64,000 nucleotides of DNA from an uncultured Clostridia bacterium (GCA_934633985.1 CAKTYU010000005.1:1-64000); one strand, 5' to 3'. Positions 1-9,089 are shown, counted from the stretch's first letter. Notes: a model not told the origin generated them from the letters alone. Numbers and translations are program-made.

Positions 1-60
1 GCTGCGGCTGATGCCCATGATCTCCGCCACCTCTGACGCTGTGATAAACTGTGCTCTCAT
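1..60 (-). CDS. Excisionase-like HTH protein (partial)
   Basis: Only the first 20 codons are present. They start at an ATG preceded by a clear AGGAGG box (ACAGGAGGTACT-ATG on the minus strand). The peptide begins MRAQFITASEVAEIMGIS, the N-terminal helix-turn-helix of MerR-like excisionases that accompany tyrosine integrases in Firmicutes elements. Such proteins bind near the attachment site and bias recombination toward excision. The gene continues off the left edge. It is divergent from the XRE gene with only about 18 bases between starts. The family call rests on the short N-terminus and on the integrase nearby. Confidence 0.6.
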   Translation of the reverse strand, partial: MRAQFITASEVAEIMGISRS

Positions 61-78
61 AGTACCTCCTGTTTCAAA

Positions 79-690
79 GTGATCTGCCTCGGTCTGCGCA
101 TCTTTTGTTCATTCTCCTTTCTCTATTCCCTCCGAAAACGGAAGGGGCTGAACCAAACCGAGCTGGCACAAATGCTGAAAAAATCCCTCCGCACCGTACA
201 GAAGTACGAAACCGGAGAGATTGAAGTGTCGATTGCCGTTGTCAATCAGATCGCAGACCTGCTGGACACGACCTCAACCTATATTCTTGGGTATGAATCC
301 AGCACGACACAGATCAGGACGCTTGCCGACGTGATGGACTTCCTCTTTAAGCTGGAAACGGTAGAGGGCATCGACTTCAAGATCAATGTGCAGAAGCCGC
401 CCCGCAGCAAACAATGGGAGTGCGCGGTTTCCTTTGATGGAAAGAGCACGGCGGAGTTCAATGCGGATATGTGCCTCTTTCTTGAACAGTGGGAGGACGA
501 GCGCAGCGAGCTTCGCGCCTATAACTCCACGCAGGCAGCATATAAGCGCTGGAAGGAGCAGACTTTGGCATATTACGCCGCGAACGCAGTCAAATGCACA
601 GAGCCGGAGGAACTTGACCGCGATGAGCGAATCGCAAAGCGGACGGAGTTTCTGGAAAAGGAATACGGCAAAAGCGAGAGTAACGAGTAA
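79..690 (+). CDS. XRE-family helix-turn-helix regulator
   Basis: The protein has a Cro/CI-type helix-turn-helix near residues 20-70 (LRKRKGLNQTELAQ, then SLRTVQKYETGE) and a charged C-terminal part of unknown fold. Regulators of this kind sit in the control region of integrative elements and repress element genes. The start is doubtful: the only upstream candidate is GTG at 79, without a convincing ribosome binding site, and the first 18 or so residues (FCSFSFLY and flanks) do not resemble the usual start of such repressors. The 5' end may therefore be degenerate or lie at a recombination junction. The integrase follows 42 bases downstream. Confidence 0.7.
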   Translation: MICLGLRIFCSFSFLYSLRKRKGLNQTELAQMLKKSLRTVQKYETGEIEVSIAVVNQIADLLDTTSTYILGYESSTTQIRTLADVMDFLFKLETVEGIDFKINVQKPPRSKQWECAVSFDGKSTAEFNADMCLFLEQWEDERSELRAYNSTQAAYKRWKEQTLAYYAANAVKCTEPEELDRDERIAKRTEFLEKEYGKSESNE

Positions 691-732
691 ATAACCCCAT
701 CAAAGCCTGATTCTTGAGGGAAGGAGGTAAAA

Positions 733-1806
733 ATGTCAGTAACAAAAGACGGCGACACCGGTCGCTGGATGTCCCAGATCCGCGTGACGGACTGGACGGG
801 CAAGACCATCCACAAGAAGAAGCGTGGCTTTGCCACCAAGAAGGAAGCCCTGCAATGGGAACGTGACTTTATCAGCCAATCTACGGGCAGCCTCGGCATG
901 ACCTTCGGTGACTTCATCTCTCTGTATGTCAAGGATATGGAGCACCGCCTCAAGCCCTCAACCGTTGCCAGCAAGAAATGGCTGATCGACCTGAAGGTAA
1001 CGCCCTTCTTCAAGAAAATCCCGCTGAACGAGATCAAGCCCACTCATGTGCGCCAGTGGCAGAACTCCCTGACCAGCTACCGCGATGAAATCGGCAAGCC
1101 CTACTCCCAAACCTATCTCAAGTGCATCAACAACCAACTCACGGCAATTTTCAACTACGCAGTCAAGTATTATGGACTGAAAGATAATCCGTGCCATAAA
1201 GCGGGAAGTATGGGTAAGAAACACGCCGATGAAATGCTGTTCTGGACAAGGCAGGAGTTTCAGACATTCATTGAGGTCATGAAAGACCGTCCCGCCAGCT
1301 ACACGGTATTCATGACCATGTACTACACGGGGATTCGGGAGGGAGAGCTGCTGGCACTCACACCGTCGGACATCGACTTCGAGAAGAAGACCCTGACGGT
1401 GAACAAGAGCTATCAGCGCCTCGGCAAAGAGGATATTATCACCACTCCGAAAACACCGAAAAGCATCCGTACTATCCCTATTCCCGACGGCCTTTGCAAC
1501 TGTTTGCAGGAGTATATGTCCCATTGCTACGGGCTGCAAAAGGACGACAGGCTCTTTCCCTACACCAAGAGCTTTCTATACCACGAAATGGAGTATGGCT
1601 GCAAGGCTTCGGGCGTGAAGCGGATACGGGTGCATGACATTCGACACAGCCACGCCAGCCTGCTGGTGGAGATGGGCTTCTCTCCGCTGCTGATCGCGGA
1701 GCGGCTCGGACATGAAAAGGTGCAGACAACGATGGACACGTACAGCCACCTGTACCCCAACAAGCAGGTGGAGGTAGCCAGACAGCTTGACGGCATCATG
1801 CCGTGA
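733..1806 (+). CDS. int: Tyrosine site-specific integrase
   Basis: A 357-residue phage/ICE-type tyrosine recombinase that would cut and rejoin DNA at attachment sites. An N-terminal AP2-like arm-binding domain (about residues 1-50) precedes the SAM-like core-binding domain (55-155) and the catalytic domain (170-350). The catalytic set is visible: R202 in TGIREGE, H301 and R304 in HDIRHSH, H327 in RLGHEK and the nucleophile Y337 in DTYSHLY. The start is an ATG with a strong AAGGAGG box eight bases upstream. Codon use differs from the host genes to the right. It appears intact and is probably functional. Confidence 0.95.
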   Translation: MSVTKDGDTGRWMSQIRVTDWTGKTIHKKKRGFATKKEALQWERDFISQSTGSLGMTFGDFISLYVKDMEHRLKPSTVASKKWLIDLKVTPFFKKIPLNEIKPTHVRQWQNSLTSYRDEIGKPYSQTYLKCINNQLTAIFNYAVKYYGLKDNPCHKAGSMGKKHADEMLFWTRQEFQTFIEVMKDRPASYTVFMTMYYTGIREGELLALTPSDIDFEKKTLTVNKSYQRLGKEDIITTPKTPKSIRTIPIPDGLCNCLQEYMSHCYGLQKDDRLFPYTKSFLYHEMEYGCKASGVKRIRVHDIRHSHASLLVEMGFSPLLIAERLGHEKVQTTMDTYSHLYPNKQVEVARQLDGIMP

Positions 1807-1811
1807 GCCTC

Positions 1812-1852
1812 TGGCTACAAAAATCGCTGTAAATGTAGCCAATTTGTAGCCA
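1812..1852. repeat. Three TGTAGCCA octamers beside the integrase
   Basis: TGTAGCCA occurs directly at 1834-1841 and 1845-1852 and inverted (TGGCTACA) at 1812-1819. Short repeats between an integrase gene and its attachment core commonly serve as arm-type binding sites for the integrase N-terminal domain; that role is inferred from position only. Confidence 0.5.
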
Positions 1853-1864
1853 CTAAAAAAGAAA

Positions 1865-1904
1865 AATCCTGAAAAACGCTGTATTACCAACGCTTTTCAG
1901 GATT
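1865..1904. terminator. Long hairpin after the integrase
   Basis: A 14-base arm AATCCTGAAAAACG (1865-1878) pairs with CGCTTTTCAGGATT (1891-1904) around a 12-base loop, with one mismatch. It has no strong T tract. It may stop transcription out of the element or form part of the attachment region. Confidence 0.45.
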
Positions 1905-1917
1905 CGGAAAACACTAA

Positions 1918-1936
1918 ATATTTATTCCCACTCTAT
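1918..1936. other. Putative attachment site (attR-like junction)
   Basis: The element appears to end at the stop codon of the leftward host gene. On the minus strand that gene ends GATAGAGTGGGAATAA, close to the 3' end of guaA (protein ending IEWE), a known integration hotspot of Firmicutes elements. The exact crossover cannot be set because the other end of the element is outside the window. Confidence 0.45.
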
Positions 1937-2236
1937 CGCGTCCACGCTGACGAGGTACTCCTCGGAGAAGTCCAGATAGTCCTCGGCGAGGCGCATGGCG
2001 TACATCTTGTAGTCCGGGTATTTGCCCTGGAGGGCGGCATAGAGCTGCTCGTAGGCAGCGTCGTCGTCGTAGTCCTCGTCCTCGGAGAGCTTGGCAAGAT
2101 ACCCTTGATCCACGGACATCATCTCGTCCACCAGCTCCTCCATGAGCCCGTCCTTGAGGAAGTCGAAATCCCCCTCCTTCTTGAACTTGTCCAGTATATA
2201 ACCCTTCATCTCGTTAAGGTCAACGTCGTATGTCAT
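1922..2236 (-). CDS. Small acidic protein of unknown function
   Basis: A 104-residue acidic protein with many Asp, Glu and Tyr residues and no membrane segment or signal peptide; I do not recognise a family. The start ATG has a good GGAGAA box. It ends in DAIEWE, and its stop codon lies at the junction with the integrated element, so the last few codons may have been rebuilt by integration. It follows pepF on the same strand after 23 bases and is probably co-transcribed with it. Confidence 0.75.
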   Translation of the reverse strand: MTYDVDLNEMKGYILDKFKKEGDFDFLKDGLMEELVDEMMSVDQGYLAKLSEDEDYDDDAAYEQLYAALQGKYPDYKMYAMRLAEDYLDFSEEYLVSVDAIEWE

Positions 2237-2259
2237 GCTCGATATTCTCCTTTATAGAT

Positions 2260-4053
2260 TTATTTAAGCCCGTCAAGCAGCCTTTCCAGCTCGTCCACGC
2301 TGGCCGCAAATTCCTTCAGCGCGTTGCCCACCACGCTGGGGCTCGCCATATCCACCCCCGCTATGCGAAGCTCGTTTATGGGGTAGTCGCTGCCGCCCGT
2401 GGTGAGGAAGCGGAGATAATCCGTTGCGTCGCCCGCGGCGAGTATCCCCTCGGCGATGGCCACCGCCGCGGAGTAGCCCGTGGCGTACTGGTATACGTAA
2501 AATGCGTTGTAAAAATGGGGTATGCGCGCCCACTCTATATCCTGAAGCTCATCCACCACCGCGCCCGCATAATAAAGCTCGTTCAGCCGCCTGTAAAGGG
2601 CGTTCATGCTGTCGGCGGTAAGGGGCTGGCCGGACTGCGCCATGGCGTGGGTCTCCTTCTCGAATTCCGCAAACAGCGTCTGGCGGAAAAGTGTGGTGCG
2701 GAAGCCCTCTATGAAGTGGTTGAGCAGGTACGCCCTGCGCTTGCCGTCCTTCTCGTTGGATATGAGGTGCTTTAGCAGCAGCACCTCGTTTACCGTGGAG
2801 GCCACCTCCGCCGCCATTATGGAATAGCCGTGGTTGGCGAAGGCCTGCGCGTGGTCGGACTTATAGGAGTGCATGGCGTGGCCCAGCTCATGGGCAAGGG
2901 TGAACACATCGTCCAGCCCGCCGGCGAAGTTGAGCAGCACATAGGGGTGTACCCCGTATACGCCGCAGGCGAAGGCGCCGGTGGTCTTGCCCTTGTTTTC
3001 GTATACGTCTATCCAGCCCTCGTTAAAGGCCATATCCAGAAGCCTGCCGTATTCCTCGCCCAGGGGGGCAAGGGCCTGCTTTACTATGCCCTTCGCCTCC
3101 TCAAAGGTGAACCTCATGCCCGCGTCCTCCACCATCGGGTTGTAGAGGTCGTACATGTGGAGCTCATCAAGGCCCAGCGCCTTCTTGCGAAGGGCGATGT
3201 ACCTGCCCATGGCGGGCAGCGCCTCATGCACCGCCTCGATAAGGCTGTCGTACACCGCCACGGGCACGTCGTTGCCGTAAAGCGCGGCGGAAAGGGCGTT
3301 CTCATGCCCCCGCACGTCCGCAAAGTAGTTGTCGAACTTCACGCTGCCGCCGTACATCGCCGCAAAGGTGTTTATGTATCTCTTGAATTCCCCGAAGTAT
3401 TTTTCAAAGGCTTCCCTGCGCACCCGCCTGTCCCCGCTCTCGCGGTATACACCGAAGCTGCCGTGGGTGAGCTGCGCCTCCTTGCCCTCCTCGTCGGTTA
3501 TGGCGGGGAAGGTCATATCCACGCTCTCCAGCATGGTGAAGCTGTTGTCCGGCGTCTGCGCCGCGTCCGCAAGCATGGACAGCATCTTTTCCTGCTCCGG
3601 CGAGAGGACGTACCTGCGCCCGCGGATAAGGTCCGCTATCTGGTGGCGGTAAAGCTCCAGCTCCGGCGCGCTCAGGTACCCCTGAAGCGTCTCTATGGGC
3701 AGCGCGGCAAGCTCAGGGGTTATGTAGCTTGCGGCGGCGGCGAGCTGCACCATGAGCATAGCGGCGCGCTCGTTCATGGCCTGATATTCCGGGTCGCCGT
3801 TGTCGCCGGACTTGTTCAGCTCCGCATAAATGCATATAAGCATGGAGCGGCGCACTATGTCGTAAAAGCCGTCCAGCGCAGCCCTTGCGCCCTCCGGCGT
3901 GCCCATCGTGCCGGAGTATTTCCCCACCTCGGGTATGCTCTCCTGAAGCTCCTCAAAGGCCCGCTCCCAGTCCTCCTTAGCTCCGTATATGGGGGTAAGG
4001 TCCCACATATACCTCTTGTCCATATCCTTCCGTGCCTTGAGCTCAGCCGCCAT
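2260..4053 (-). CDS. pepF: Oligoendopeptidase F (M3 family)
   Basis: A 597-residue cytoplasmic zinc metallopeptidase that trims short peptides of roughly 7-17 residues. The M3 zinc motif HELGH is at residues 388-392 (TLAHELGHAMHSY) inside the all-helical catalytic fold, and length matches the PepF family. The start ATG has overlapping AGGAG/GGAGAG boxes upstream. It reads leftward after a terminator at 4101-4130 and is followed closely by the small acidic gene, so it probably begins its own transcript. No truncation is seen. Confidence 0.93.
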   Translation of the reverse strand: MAAELKARKDMDKRYMWDLTPIYGAKEDWERAFEELQESIPEVGKYSGTMGTPEGARAALDGFYDIVRRSMLICIYAELNKSGDNGDPEYQAMNERAAMLMVQLAAAASYITPELAALPIETLQGYLSAPELELYRHQIADLIRGRRYVLSPEQEKMLSMLADAAQTPDNSFTMLESVDMTFPAITDEEGKEAQLTHGSFGVYRESGDRRVRREAFEKYFGEFKRYINTFAAMYGGSVKFDNYFADVRGHENALSAALYGNDVPVAVYDSLIEAVHEALPAMGRYIALRKKALGLDELHMYDLYNPMVEDAGMRFTFEEAKGIVKQALAPLGEEYGRLLDMAFNEGWIDVYENKGKTTGAFACGVYGVHPYVLLNFAGGLDDVFTLAHELGHAMHSYKSDHAQAFANHGYSIMAAEVASTVNEVLLLKHLISNEKDGKRRAYLLNHFIEGFRTTLFRQTLFAEFEKETHAMAQSGQPLTADSMNALYRRLNELYYAGAVVDELQDIEWARIPHFYNAFYVYQYATGYSAAVAIAEGILAAGDATDYLRFLTTGGSDYPINELRIAGVDMASPSVVGNALKEFAASVDELERLLDGLK

Positions 4054-4100
4054 ATATTTTCTCTCCTTTTCTCCTCAGATGTATTTTATTATATCATAAA

Positions 4101-4130
4101 AAAGCTCAAAAAAGTGGCCTAAAGCCACTT
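4101..4130 (-). terminator. Rho-independent terminator
   Basis: The stem AAGTGGC/GCCACTT with loop TTTAG is followed on the minus strand by TTTTTTGAGCTTTTTT. It ends the LOG/Usp-like transcript just before the pepF start. Confidence 0.75.
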
Positions 4131-4143
4131 CTTCAAGCTGCCG

Positions 4144-4512
4144 TTATCCGATTATGTCGAACTCCACATTGGGGAGCCGCCTTTGCAGGCGTGTCACTAT
4201 GGTCTCGTGGTGCATGGCGTTCGGGCTGGTTCCCATTATTATCATATCTATGCCGTTCTTCTCGGCATACCCTACCAGCGCATCGTCCACATTGTCCGCC
4301 CTGAGGAGTATGAGCTCCGCCCCCGCGAGCTGCGCCGCGGTAAAGAGATACTCCATGGCGTCCCCCTCGAAGGGAGTCCCCATGAAATTGCGGCCTGTCT
4401 CCACGCAGTGTACCACGTGCATATCCGAATCCGCGCTCCTTTCAAGGCCCCGCGCGATGAGCTTATCGCAGGTCCTGGGCCCTGTGACGCATACCATTAT
4501 ATTGTGCTTCAT
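4144..4512 (-). CDS. Universal stress protein-like nucleotide-binding protein
   Basis: A 122-residue single-domain protein of the adenine-nucleotide alpha-hydrolase (Usp) fold. The N-terminal strand MVCVTGPRTCDKLIARG resembles the Usp domain of KdpD sensor kinases, and the C-terminal half has IDMIIMGTSP, a partial form of the ATP-binding loop. The full G-2x-G-9x-G motif is not obvious, so nucleotide binding is uncertain. Its ATG directly abuts the TAG stop of the upstream LOG-family gene, indicating translational coupling. The role is unknown beyond stress or nucleotide sensing by homology. Confidence 0.7.
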   Translation of the reverse strand: MKHNIMVCVTGPRTCDKLIARGLERSADSDMHVVHCVETGRNFMGTPFEGDAMEYLFTAAQLAGAELILLRADNVDDALVGYAEKNGIDMIIMGTSPNAMHHETIVTRLQRRLPNVEFDIIG

Positions 4513-5118
4513 CTATCGTCCCGTTTCTCCAACCGCAAAGCGGATGGCGTCCGCGAGCTTGTCCGGTATATCCGGCCGCTCCTGGTTCAGCGCAAGCTCG
4601 ACCGCTTCCTCAGGCGTCCCCGCAACGGAAAAAATATCCAGGCAGGGCGCCGCCGTAAAGCCCTCCTTAACGCATCCCTCGAGCTGCGCTATGAGCTTTG
4701 AATAGTATCCTCTCGTATTTAATATCACCACGGGCGCCGCAAGGTAGCCGAGCTGGTTCAGCGTAAGCACCTCCATAAGCTCCTCCAGCGTGCCGTATCC
4801 CCCGGGCAGGGCTATGAAGCCGTCGCTCAACGCCTCCATCTTGGCCTTTCGGGTGTGCATATCCGGCGTCACTATCAGCTCGTCGCAGCAGGGGTAGGCT
4901 ACCCCCGGCCTGTTGAGCTTTTCCGGTATCACTCCGGTCATCCTGCCGCCGCCGTCGTGTACCCCGCGGGCAGCCGCCCCCATGAGGCCGGTGCTGCCGC
5001 CGCCGAAAACAAGGCCTATGCCCCGCCGCGCCATAGTCTGGCCCAGCGCATAGGCGGCGTTAAGGAATTCACTGTCTATATTTGAGCAGGAAGCGCCGAA
5101 AACGCATAGCTTTTTCAC
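4513..5118 (-). CDS. LOG-family (TIGR00730) Rossmann-fold protein
   Basis: A lysine-decarboxylase-like/LOG protein; characterised members release the base from nucleoside 5'-monophosphates. From the chosen GTG start (MKKLCVFGAS) it has 201 residues, the usual size. Diagnostic motifs are VFGGGSTGLMG at 38-48 and PGGYGTLEE at 105-113. An in-frame extension back to 5205 exists but would add 29 residues not expected of the family. It heads a two-gene unit with the Usp-like protein. The physiological substrate in bacteria is often unclear. Confidence 0.85.
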   Translation of the reverse strand: MKKLCVFGASCSNIDSEFLNAAYALGQTMARRGIGLVFGGGSTGLMGAAARGVHDGGGRMTGVIPEKLNRPGVAYPCCDELIVTPDMHTRKAKMEALSDGFIALPGGYGTLEELMEVLTLNQLGYLAAPVVILNTRGYYSKLIAQLEGCVKEGFTAAPCLDIFSVAGTPEEAVELALNQERPDIPDKLADAIRFAVGETGR

Positions 5119-5245
5119 GAAAACGTACCTGTGCCTCTCATATATCGCCGGCTCATTATACCATACCGGCCATATATAAATAAATAGCTTCCCTCGAAAG
5201 TTCACTTTAAATACACTTATTGCGTCAAATAGTGCAGCTTTTGCA

Positions 5246-7018
5246 TCACGGCGGAGCCTGCCCGCCCCTTTTCCGCTTTTTTACCAGCGCCACCGCCACG
5301 CTCATGTCGTCGTCTGTTTTCCCCGCCTGCAATGCGAGGGCTATGAGCGCCTCCGCCATCTTTTCAGGATCTTTACACCCGTAAAGCCCCGCTATGCGCT
5401 CCGGCATGGCCTCGCCGAGGGCGTCCGTCACCCCGTCGGTGGCCATTATTATCCTATCCCCCTCGAGCAGCCCGACCTCGCTCCTTGCGGGCGCGGCGCA
5501 CCTTATTATGCCTATGGGCAGCGTCTCCGCCCTGAGCTCTATCACCTCCCCGCGCCTCAGTATATAGCTCGGCGGCGCCCCCAGCTTCAAAAAGCGCCCC
5601 CTGCCGCTGCCATAGTCAAAGGCGAAGGCGTCTATGGTGGCGTACATATCGTACTCCCCGCTGCGCATCAGCAGCCTGTTCACCCAGTCCAGCGCCTCTA
5701 TCTCGTTCACCCCTATGCTCATAAGGTCCCCCGCAAGCTCTGCGGCTGTCCGGCTCTCCCGGCGGGCGGCGGGGCCGCTCCCCATGCCGTCTGAGAGTAT
5801 AACGAGCTTGCCGCTCCCCGTGTCCCGCATGGCTATGCTGTCCCCCGCCTCCCGCGCCCCCCGCCTCGGCCTTGCGGCGGTGCCGAGGAGCAGCGCATAC
5901 CTCCGCTCCGTTTCCTCCGGCATATTGACAATCGCCTCGCCCATGCAGCGGAGCTGCCTTGCCGCAAGCAGCTCCAGCTCGCTTTCCGGGCTGGCCTCAA
6001 ACAGGCTGGACACCCTGTCCAATACCTCCGCCGTCTCCTTCACCCGGCTTTTCAGGCTTTTCAGCCGCCTTTCCGCCTCCTGCTCCTGCCTTTCGAATAA
6101 TCCGGTTAACTGACTGAGCTTTTTATTTGGTATTACGGCATACAGTATGGCGGCTATTGTCGCTTCGACGCCATGGGTCAGCTCGCAGTCGCCAAAGTAT
6201 GCGCAAACAAGGCACACCCCTAAGAAGCCGCAGCAGACCCCCGCCTTTTTGCCCCGGCGCAGCGCCGAGGCGCTTAGCGCCCCTATTGTCACCGCGCCGG
6301 CGAAGGCCACGCTTCCGCCCCCTATGGCGGCCCCCGCCCCCGCCACGGCCGCGCAGGCCACGGCGTATATGCCCGCGCTGCCGCTCATTATGAGCGCAAA
6401 AAAGGCCGCCGCCACGCCGCCCAGGCTCACCCCCTTAACGCAGCACGGCGCGGCGGCGCAGCAGCAGGCCCCCGCCGTAAGGAACAGCGGCCCCATGTCC
6501 CGCTCCCCTATGCCCCGCCCCAATCGGGCCCGGGAGAGCGCCGCCGAGGCCCTATAAAGCGCCGAGGAGAAGAACAGGCTGGCGGATAGCTGCCCCAGCC
6601 CCGTCATGGCGGCGTCAAGGGAGCTTATATAAAATACGGGCGCAATGAGTATGCCGGCGGAGGCCAGCAGCACCGGCCTGTCCCTCCGCCTTTTTTTCGC
6701 TGGCCCGCCCCATATCAGGCACAGGGCGGCAAAGGCCAGGCTCTGCGCCAGCCCCGCCCAGCGGCGGGCGGCAGCGGCGCCTATAATCGCCCCTAAAAAG
6801 GCCCTGCTTCCCATGCCGGAAAGCATTCCCGCGCAGAGGGCGGCGGGGCCCAGCGGCGCAAAGTCCTCCGTGCCGCAGGAGGAGAGCAGGGCGCAAAGCA
6901 GCGCCCAGAGTATATCCGCGGCCCTTATATCCACCCCGGCCGCGTATTTTCTTATGGCCTGCCCCGGCCGCGCCATGCCCTCCTCGCCTCCCGTCATACA
7001 GTAGATAGCTTCAAGCAT
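5246..7018 (-). CDS. spoIIE: SpoIIE-type membrane PP2C phosphatase (short form)
   Basis: A 590-residue protein with an N-terminal region of about ten hydrophobic segments (about residues 30-300), a helical linker (300-370) and a C-terminal PP2C phosphatase domain with ILSDGMGSG, a central [11 protein letters not shown] and [13 protein letters not shown] near the end. SpoIIE dephosphorylates SpoIIAA to activate sigma-F in the forespore and binds FtsZ. It is clearly shorter than B. subtilis SpoIIE (827 residues), mainly in the middle region. The ATG at 7018 follows AAGGG; in-frame ATGs at 6997 and 6976 are alternatives. It is divergent from tyrS. Confidence 0.88.
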   Translation of the reverse strand: MLEAIYCMTGGEEGMARPGQAIRKYAAGVDIRAADILWALLCALLSSCGTEDFAPLGPAALCAGMLSGMGSRAFLGAIIGAAAARRWAGLAQSLAFAALCLIWGGPAKKRRRDRPVLLASAGILIAPVFYISSLDAAMTGLGQLSASLFFSSALYRASAALSRARLGRGIGERDMGPLFLTAGACCCAAAPCCVKGVSLGGVAAAFFALIMSGSAGIYAVACAAVAGAGAAIGGGSVAFAGAVTIGALSASALRRGKKAGVCCGFLGVCLVCAYFGDCELTHGVEATIAAILYAVIPNKKLSQLTGLFERQEQEAERRLKSLKSRVKETAEVLDRVSSLFEASPESELELLAARQLRCMGEAIVNMPEETERRYALLLGTAARPRRGAREAGDSIAMRDTGSGKLVILSDGMGSGPAARRESRTAAELAGDLMSIGVNEIEALDWVNRLLMRSGEYDMYATIDAFAFDYGSGRGRFLKLGAPPSYILRRGEVIELRAETLPIGIIRCAAPARSEVGLLEGDRIIMATDGVTDALGEAMPERIAGLYGCKDPEKMAEALIALALQAGKTDDDMSVAVALVKKRKRGGQAPP

Positions 7019-7108
7019 ATAATAACCCTTGGGCCGCCCCTCCCTCTGTCGGTTTTGGGGCGCGCAAGGTGTCGCAACAAAACAAGTTATGTTTTGCCCC
7101 GCCTTCCC

Positions 7109-7137
7109 TTGAATAAAGGGGGCTTGTATGGTAGAAT
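7109..7137 (+). promoter_or_regulatory. Sigma-A-type promoter for tyrS
   Basis: TTGAAT (7109-7114), a 17-base spacer and TAGAAT (7132-7137) lie 44 bases before the tyrS ATG. No T-box leader fits in the short 5' untranslated region. Confidence 0.65.
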
Positions 7138-7180
7138 TTCGGTATCTACAATAATATATATCGAAAAGGAGTATGTCCCG

Positions 7181-8407
7181 ATGACTAACGTATACGATAT
7201 ACTGGCCGAAAGAGGCTTCCTCAAGCAGTGCTCCCACCCGGAGGAGCTCCGCGAGCTGCTGGGCAAGGAAAGGGTAGCGTTTTATATCGGCTATGACCCC
7301 ACAGCCGACAGCCTGCATATCGGTCACTATGTTGCGCTGATGACCATGGCGCACATGCAGCGCGCAGGCCATCTCCCCATAGTCCTCCTGGGCGGCGGCA
7401 CCGCCTGCATAGGCGACCCCTCCGGCAAGAGCGATATGCGCCGCATGATGACCACCGAGGAGATAGACCACAACGCCGCCTGCTTCCAGAGGCAGATGGC
7501 GCGCCTTATAGATTTTTCCGAGGGCAAGGCCATAATCGCCAACAACGCGGACTGGCTCCGCGGCCTCAACTTCTTAGATTTCATGCGGGACATAGGCACC
7601 CAGTATTCCGTGAACCGTATGCTCACCTTCGAGTGCTACAAGCAGCGCATGGAAAAAGGCCTCACCTTCTTCGAGATGGGCTACATGCTGCTTCAGGGCT
7701 ATGACTTCCTGGAGCTCAACCGCAAGTACGGCTGCGTGCTCCAGATGGGCGGCGACGACCAGTGGAGCAATATGTTGGGCGGCGTGGAGCTTATCCGCAA
7801 GAAGGAGCAAAGGCCCGCCTACTGCCTCACCACCTCCCTGCTCACCACCAGCGAGGGCAAGAAGATGGGCAAGACGGAAAAGGGCGCCCTGTGGCTCGAC
7901 CCCAACAAGACCAGCGTATACGATTTCTATCAATATTGGCGCAACGTGGACGACGCGGACGTGGAAAAGTGCCTGCGCCTGCTCACCTTCATACCCATGG
8001 ACGAGGTGCGCGCCCTCTGCGCCGAGGGCGGCGCGGCGCTCAACAACGCCAAGAAGGTGCTGGCCTACACCCTCACCGCACAGGTACACGGCGAGGAGGA
8101 GGCGGATAAGGCAAAGCAGGCCGCGGAGGCGCTCTTCGGCGGCGGCGGCGACCTTTCCAACATACCCACCGTAGCCCTCACCCCTGCGGATATAGAGGCC
8201 ACCGGCCTCCGCGTCACCGACCTTCTGGTGATGGGCAAGCTCTCCAAGAGCAAGTCCGATGCGCGCCGCCTTATTGAGGCGGGCTCGGTGCTGGTCGCCG
8301 ACGAAAGGGTGACGGACGTTTACGCCACAGTAAACGAGGCTGCGCTTTCCGAGGGCGTTGTCATAAAGAAGGGCAAGAAGGGCTTCGTGCGGGTAGTCAG
8401 GGCGTAG
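7181..8407 (+). CDS. tyrS: Tyrosyl-tRNA synthetase
   Basis: A 408-residue class I synthetase that charges tRNA-Tyr. The HIGH signature is exact at residues 46-49 (DSLHIGHYV), the KMSKS loop appears as KKMGKTEKG near residue 230, and the C-terminal 65 residues form an S4 RNA-binding domain ([19 protein letters not shown]). The ATG at 7181 is chosen because AAAAGGAG ends ten bases upstream; a longer in-frame extension overlaps the promoter. The gene is intact and is followed by yigZ after only six bases. Confidence 0.97.
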   Translation: MTNVYDILAERGFLKQCSHPEELRELLGKERVAFYIGYDPTADSLHIGHYVALMTMAHMQRAGHLPIVLLGGGTACIGDPSGKSDMRRMMTTEEIDHNAACFQRQMARLIDFSEGKAIIANNADWLRGLNFLDFMRDIGTQYSVNRMLTFECYKQRMEKGLTFFEMGYMLLQGYDFLELNRKYGCVLQMGGDDQWSNMLGGVELIRKKEQRPAYCLTTSLLTTSEGKKMGKTEKGALWLDPNKTSVYDFYQYWRNVDDADVEKCLRLLTFIPMDEVRALCAEGGAALNNAKKVLAYTLTAQVHGEEEADKAKQAAEALFGGGGDLSNIPTVALTPADIEATGLRVTDLLVMGKLSKSKSDARRLIEAGSVLVADERVTDVYATVNEAALSEGVVIKKGKKGFVRVVRA

Positions 8408-8413
8408 CTTTTG

Positions 8414-9040
8414 ATGAAGCCCTATAAGAGCGTAAAGCAAGCCTCCGAGGTGGAATATACCGTAAACCGCTCAAGGTTCATAGGACGCTGCTTCCCCGTG
8501 GAAAGCGAGGAGGCGGCGCTTTCCCTGCTGGGCGATATAAGAAAAAAGCACTGGGACGCCACCCACAACTGCTTTGCCTACCGCATAGGCGATAACGCCG
8601 CCGCAAGGTTTTCAGACGACGGCGAGCCGGGCGGCACGGCGGGCAAGCCCATAATGGACGTGCTCACGGGCAAGGAGCTGACGGACGTGCTGTGCGTAGT
8701 CACCCGCTATTTCGGCGGCATACTGCTGGGGGCGGGGGGCCTCGTCAGGGCCTATTCCAAGGCCGCGGCGGAGGCCGCTGCAAGCGCGGGGACGGTGAGC
8801 TACCTTCCCGGCACGGTGCTGGATATACCCATGGACTATTCCCGTTACAGCGCGCTGGAGGGCTTTATACGCTCCAACGCAGAGGTAAAGGACGTCGCCT
8901 TCGCGGAAAACGTGGTGGTCACCGCCGCGGTGGAGGACGCCTGCCTCCAACGCTTCCTGAAGGAGATATCCGAGAGGTCGGACGGGCGCTGCATACCCGT
9001 TGCCGTGGGCGCGGGCTATATGAAAAGGGAGGAATTATGA
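8414..9040 (+). CDS. yigZ: YigZ/IMPACT family protein (UPF0029)
   Basis: A 208-residue protein. The N-terminal half carries the conserved family stretch RFIGRCFPV, DATHNCFAYRIG and SDDGEPGGTAGKPI, followed by VVTRYFGGILLGAGGLVRAYS; the C-terminal half is the ferredoxin-like UPF0029 C-terminal domain. The family is widely conserved and IMPACT-like, with no settled bacterial function (a link to ribosomes or translation control is suspected). The ATG at 8414 lies next to an in-frame TTG at 8411; the ribosome binding site is weak, suggesting coupling to tyrS. A terminator follows. Confidence 0.9.
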   Translation: MKPYKSVKQASEVEYTVNRSRFIGRCFPVESEEAALSLLGDIRKKHWDATHNCFAYRIGDNAAARFSDDGEPGGTAGKPIMDVLTGKELTDVLCVVTRYFGGILLGAGGLVRAYSKAAAEAAASAGTVSYLPGTVLDIPMDYSRYSALEGFIRSNAEVKDVAFAENVVVTAAVEDACLQRFLKEISERSDGRCIPVAVGAGYMKREEL

Positions 9041-9089
9041 ATTTTCGTCGGTAATACTGGCGCATATTCGGATTGTATTATATAATTTA

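Larger units (their letters stand above)
1..1919. mobile_element. Right end of an integrated mobile element
   Basis: The block holds a partial excisionase, an XRE regulator and a tyrosine integrase, the usual control and recombination end of an integrative conjugative element or prophage. The integrase converges on the 3' end of a host gene, the usual geometry at an attachment site. Isoleucine codons here are mainly ATC and ATT, whereas the neighbouring genes prefer ATA, which supports recent transfer. The rest of the element lies outside the window, so its class cannot be decided. Confidence 0.8.

Noticed and set aside
2830..4122. 430-codon open frame opposite pepF
   Set aside because: It is antisense to a clear M3 peptidase, has His/Val/Gly-rich composition typical of reversed GC-rich genes, and no ribosome binding site.
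7137..7181. T-box riboswitch before tyrS
   Set aside because: The leader from the promoter to the start is only about 44 bases, too short for a T-box.
7018..7471. Upstream extension of the SpoIIE gene to 7471
   Set aside because: It would run through the tyrS promoter and coding sequence; the first hydrophobic helices begin after 7018.
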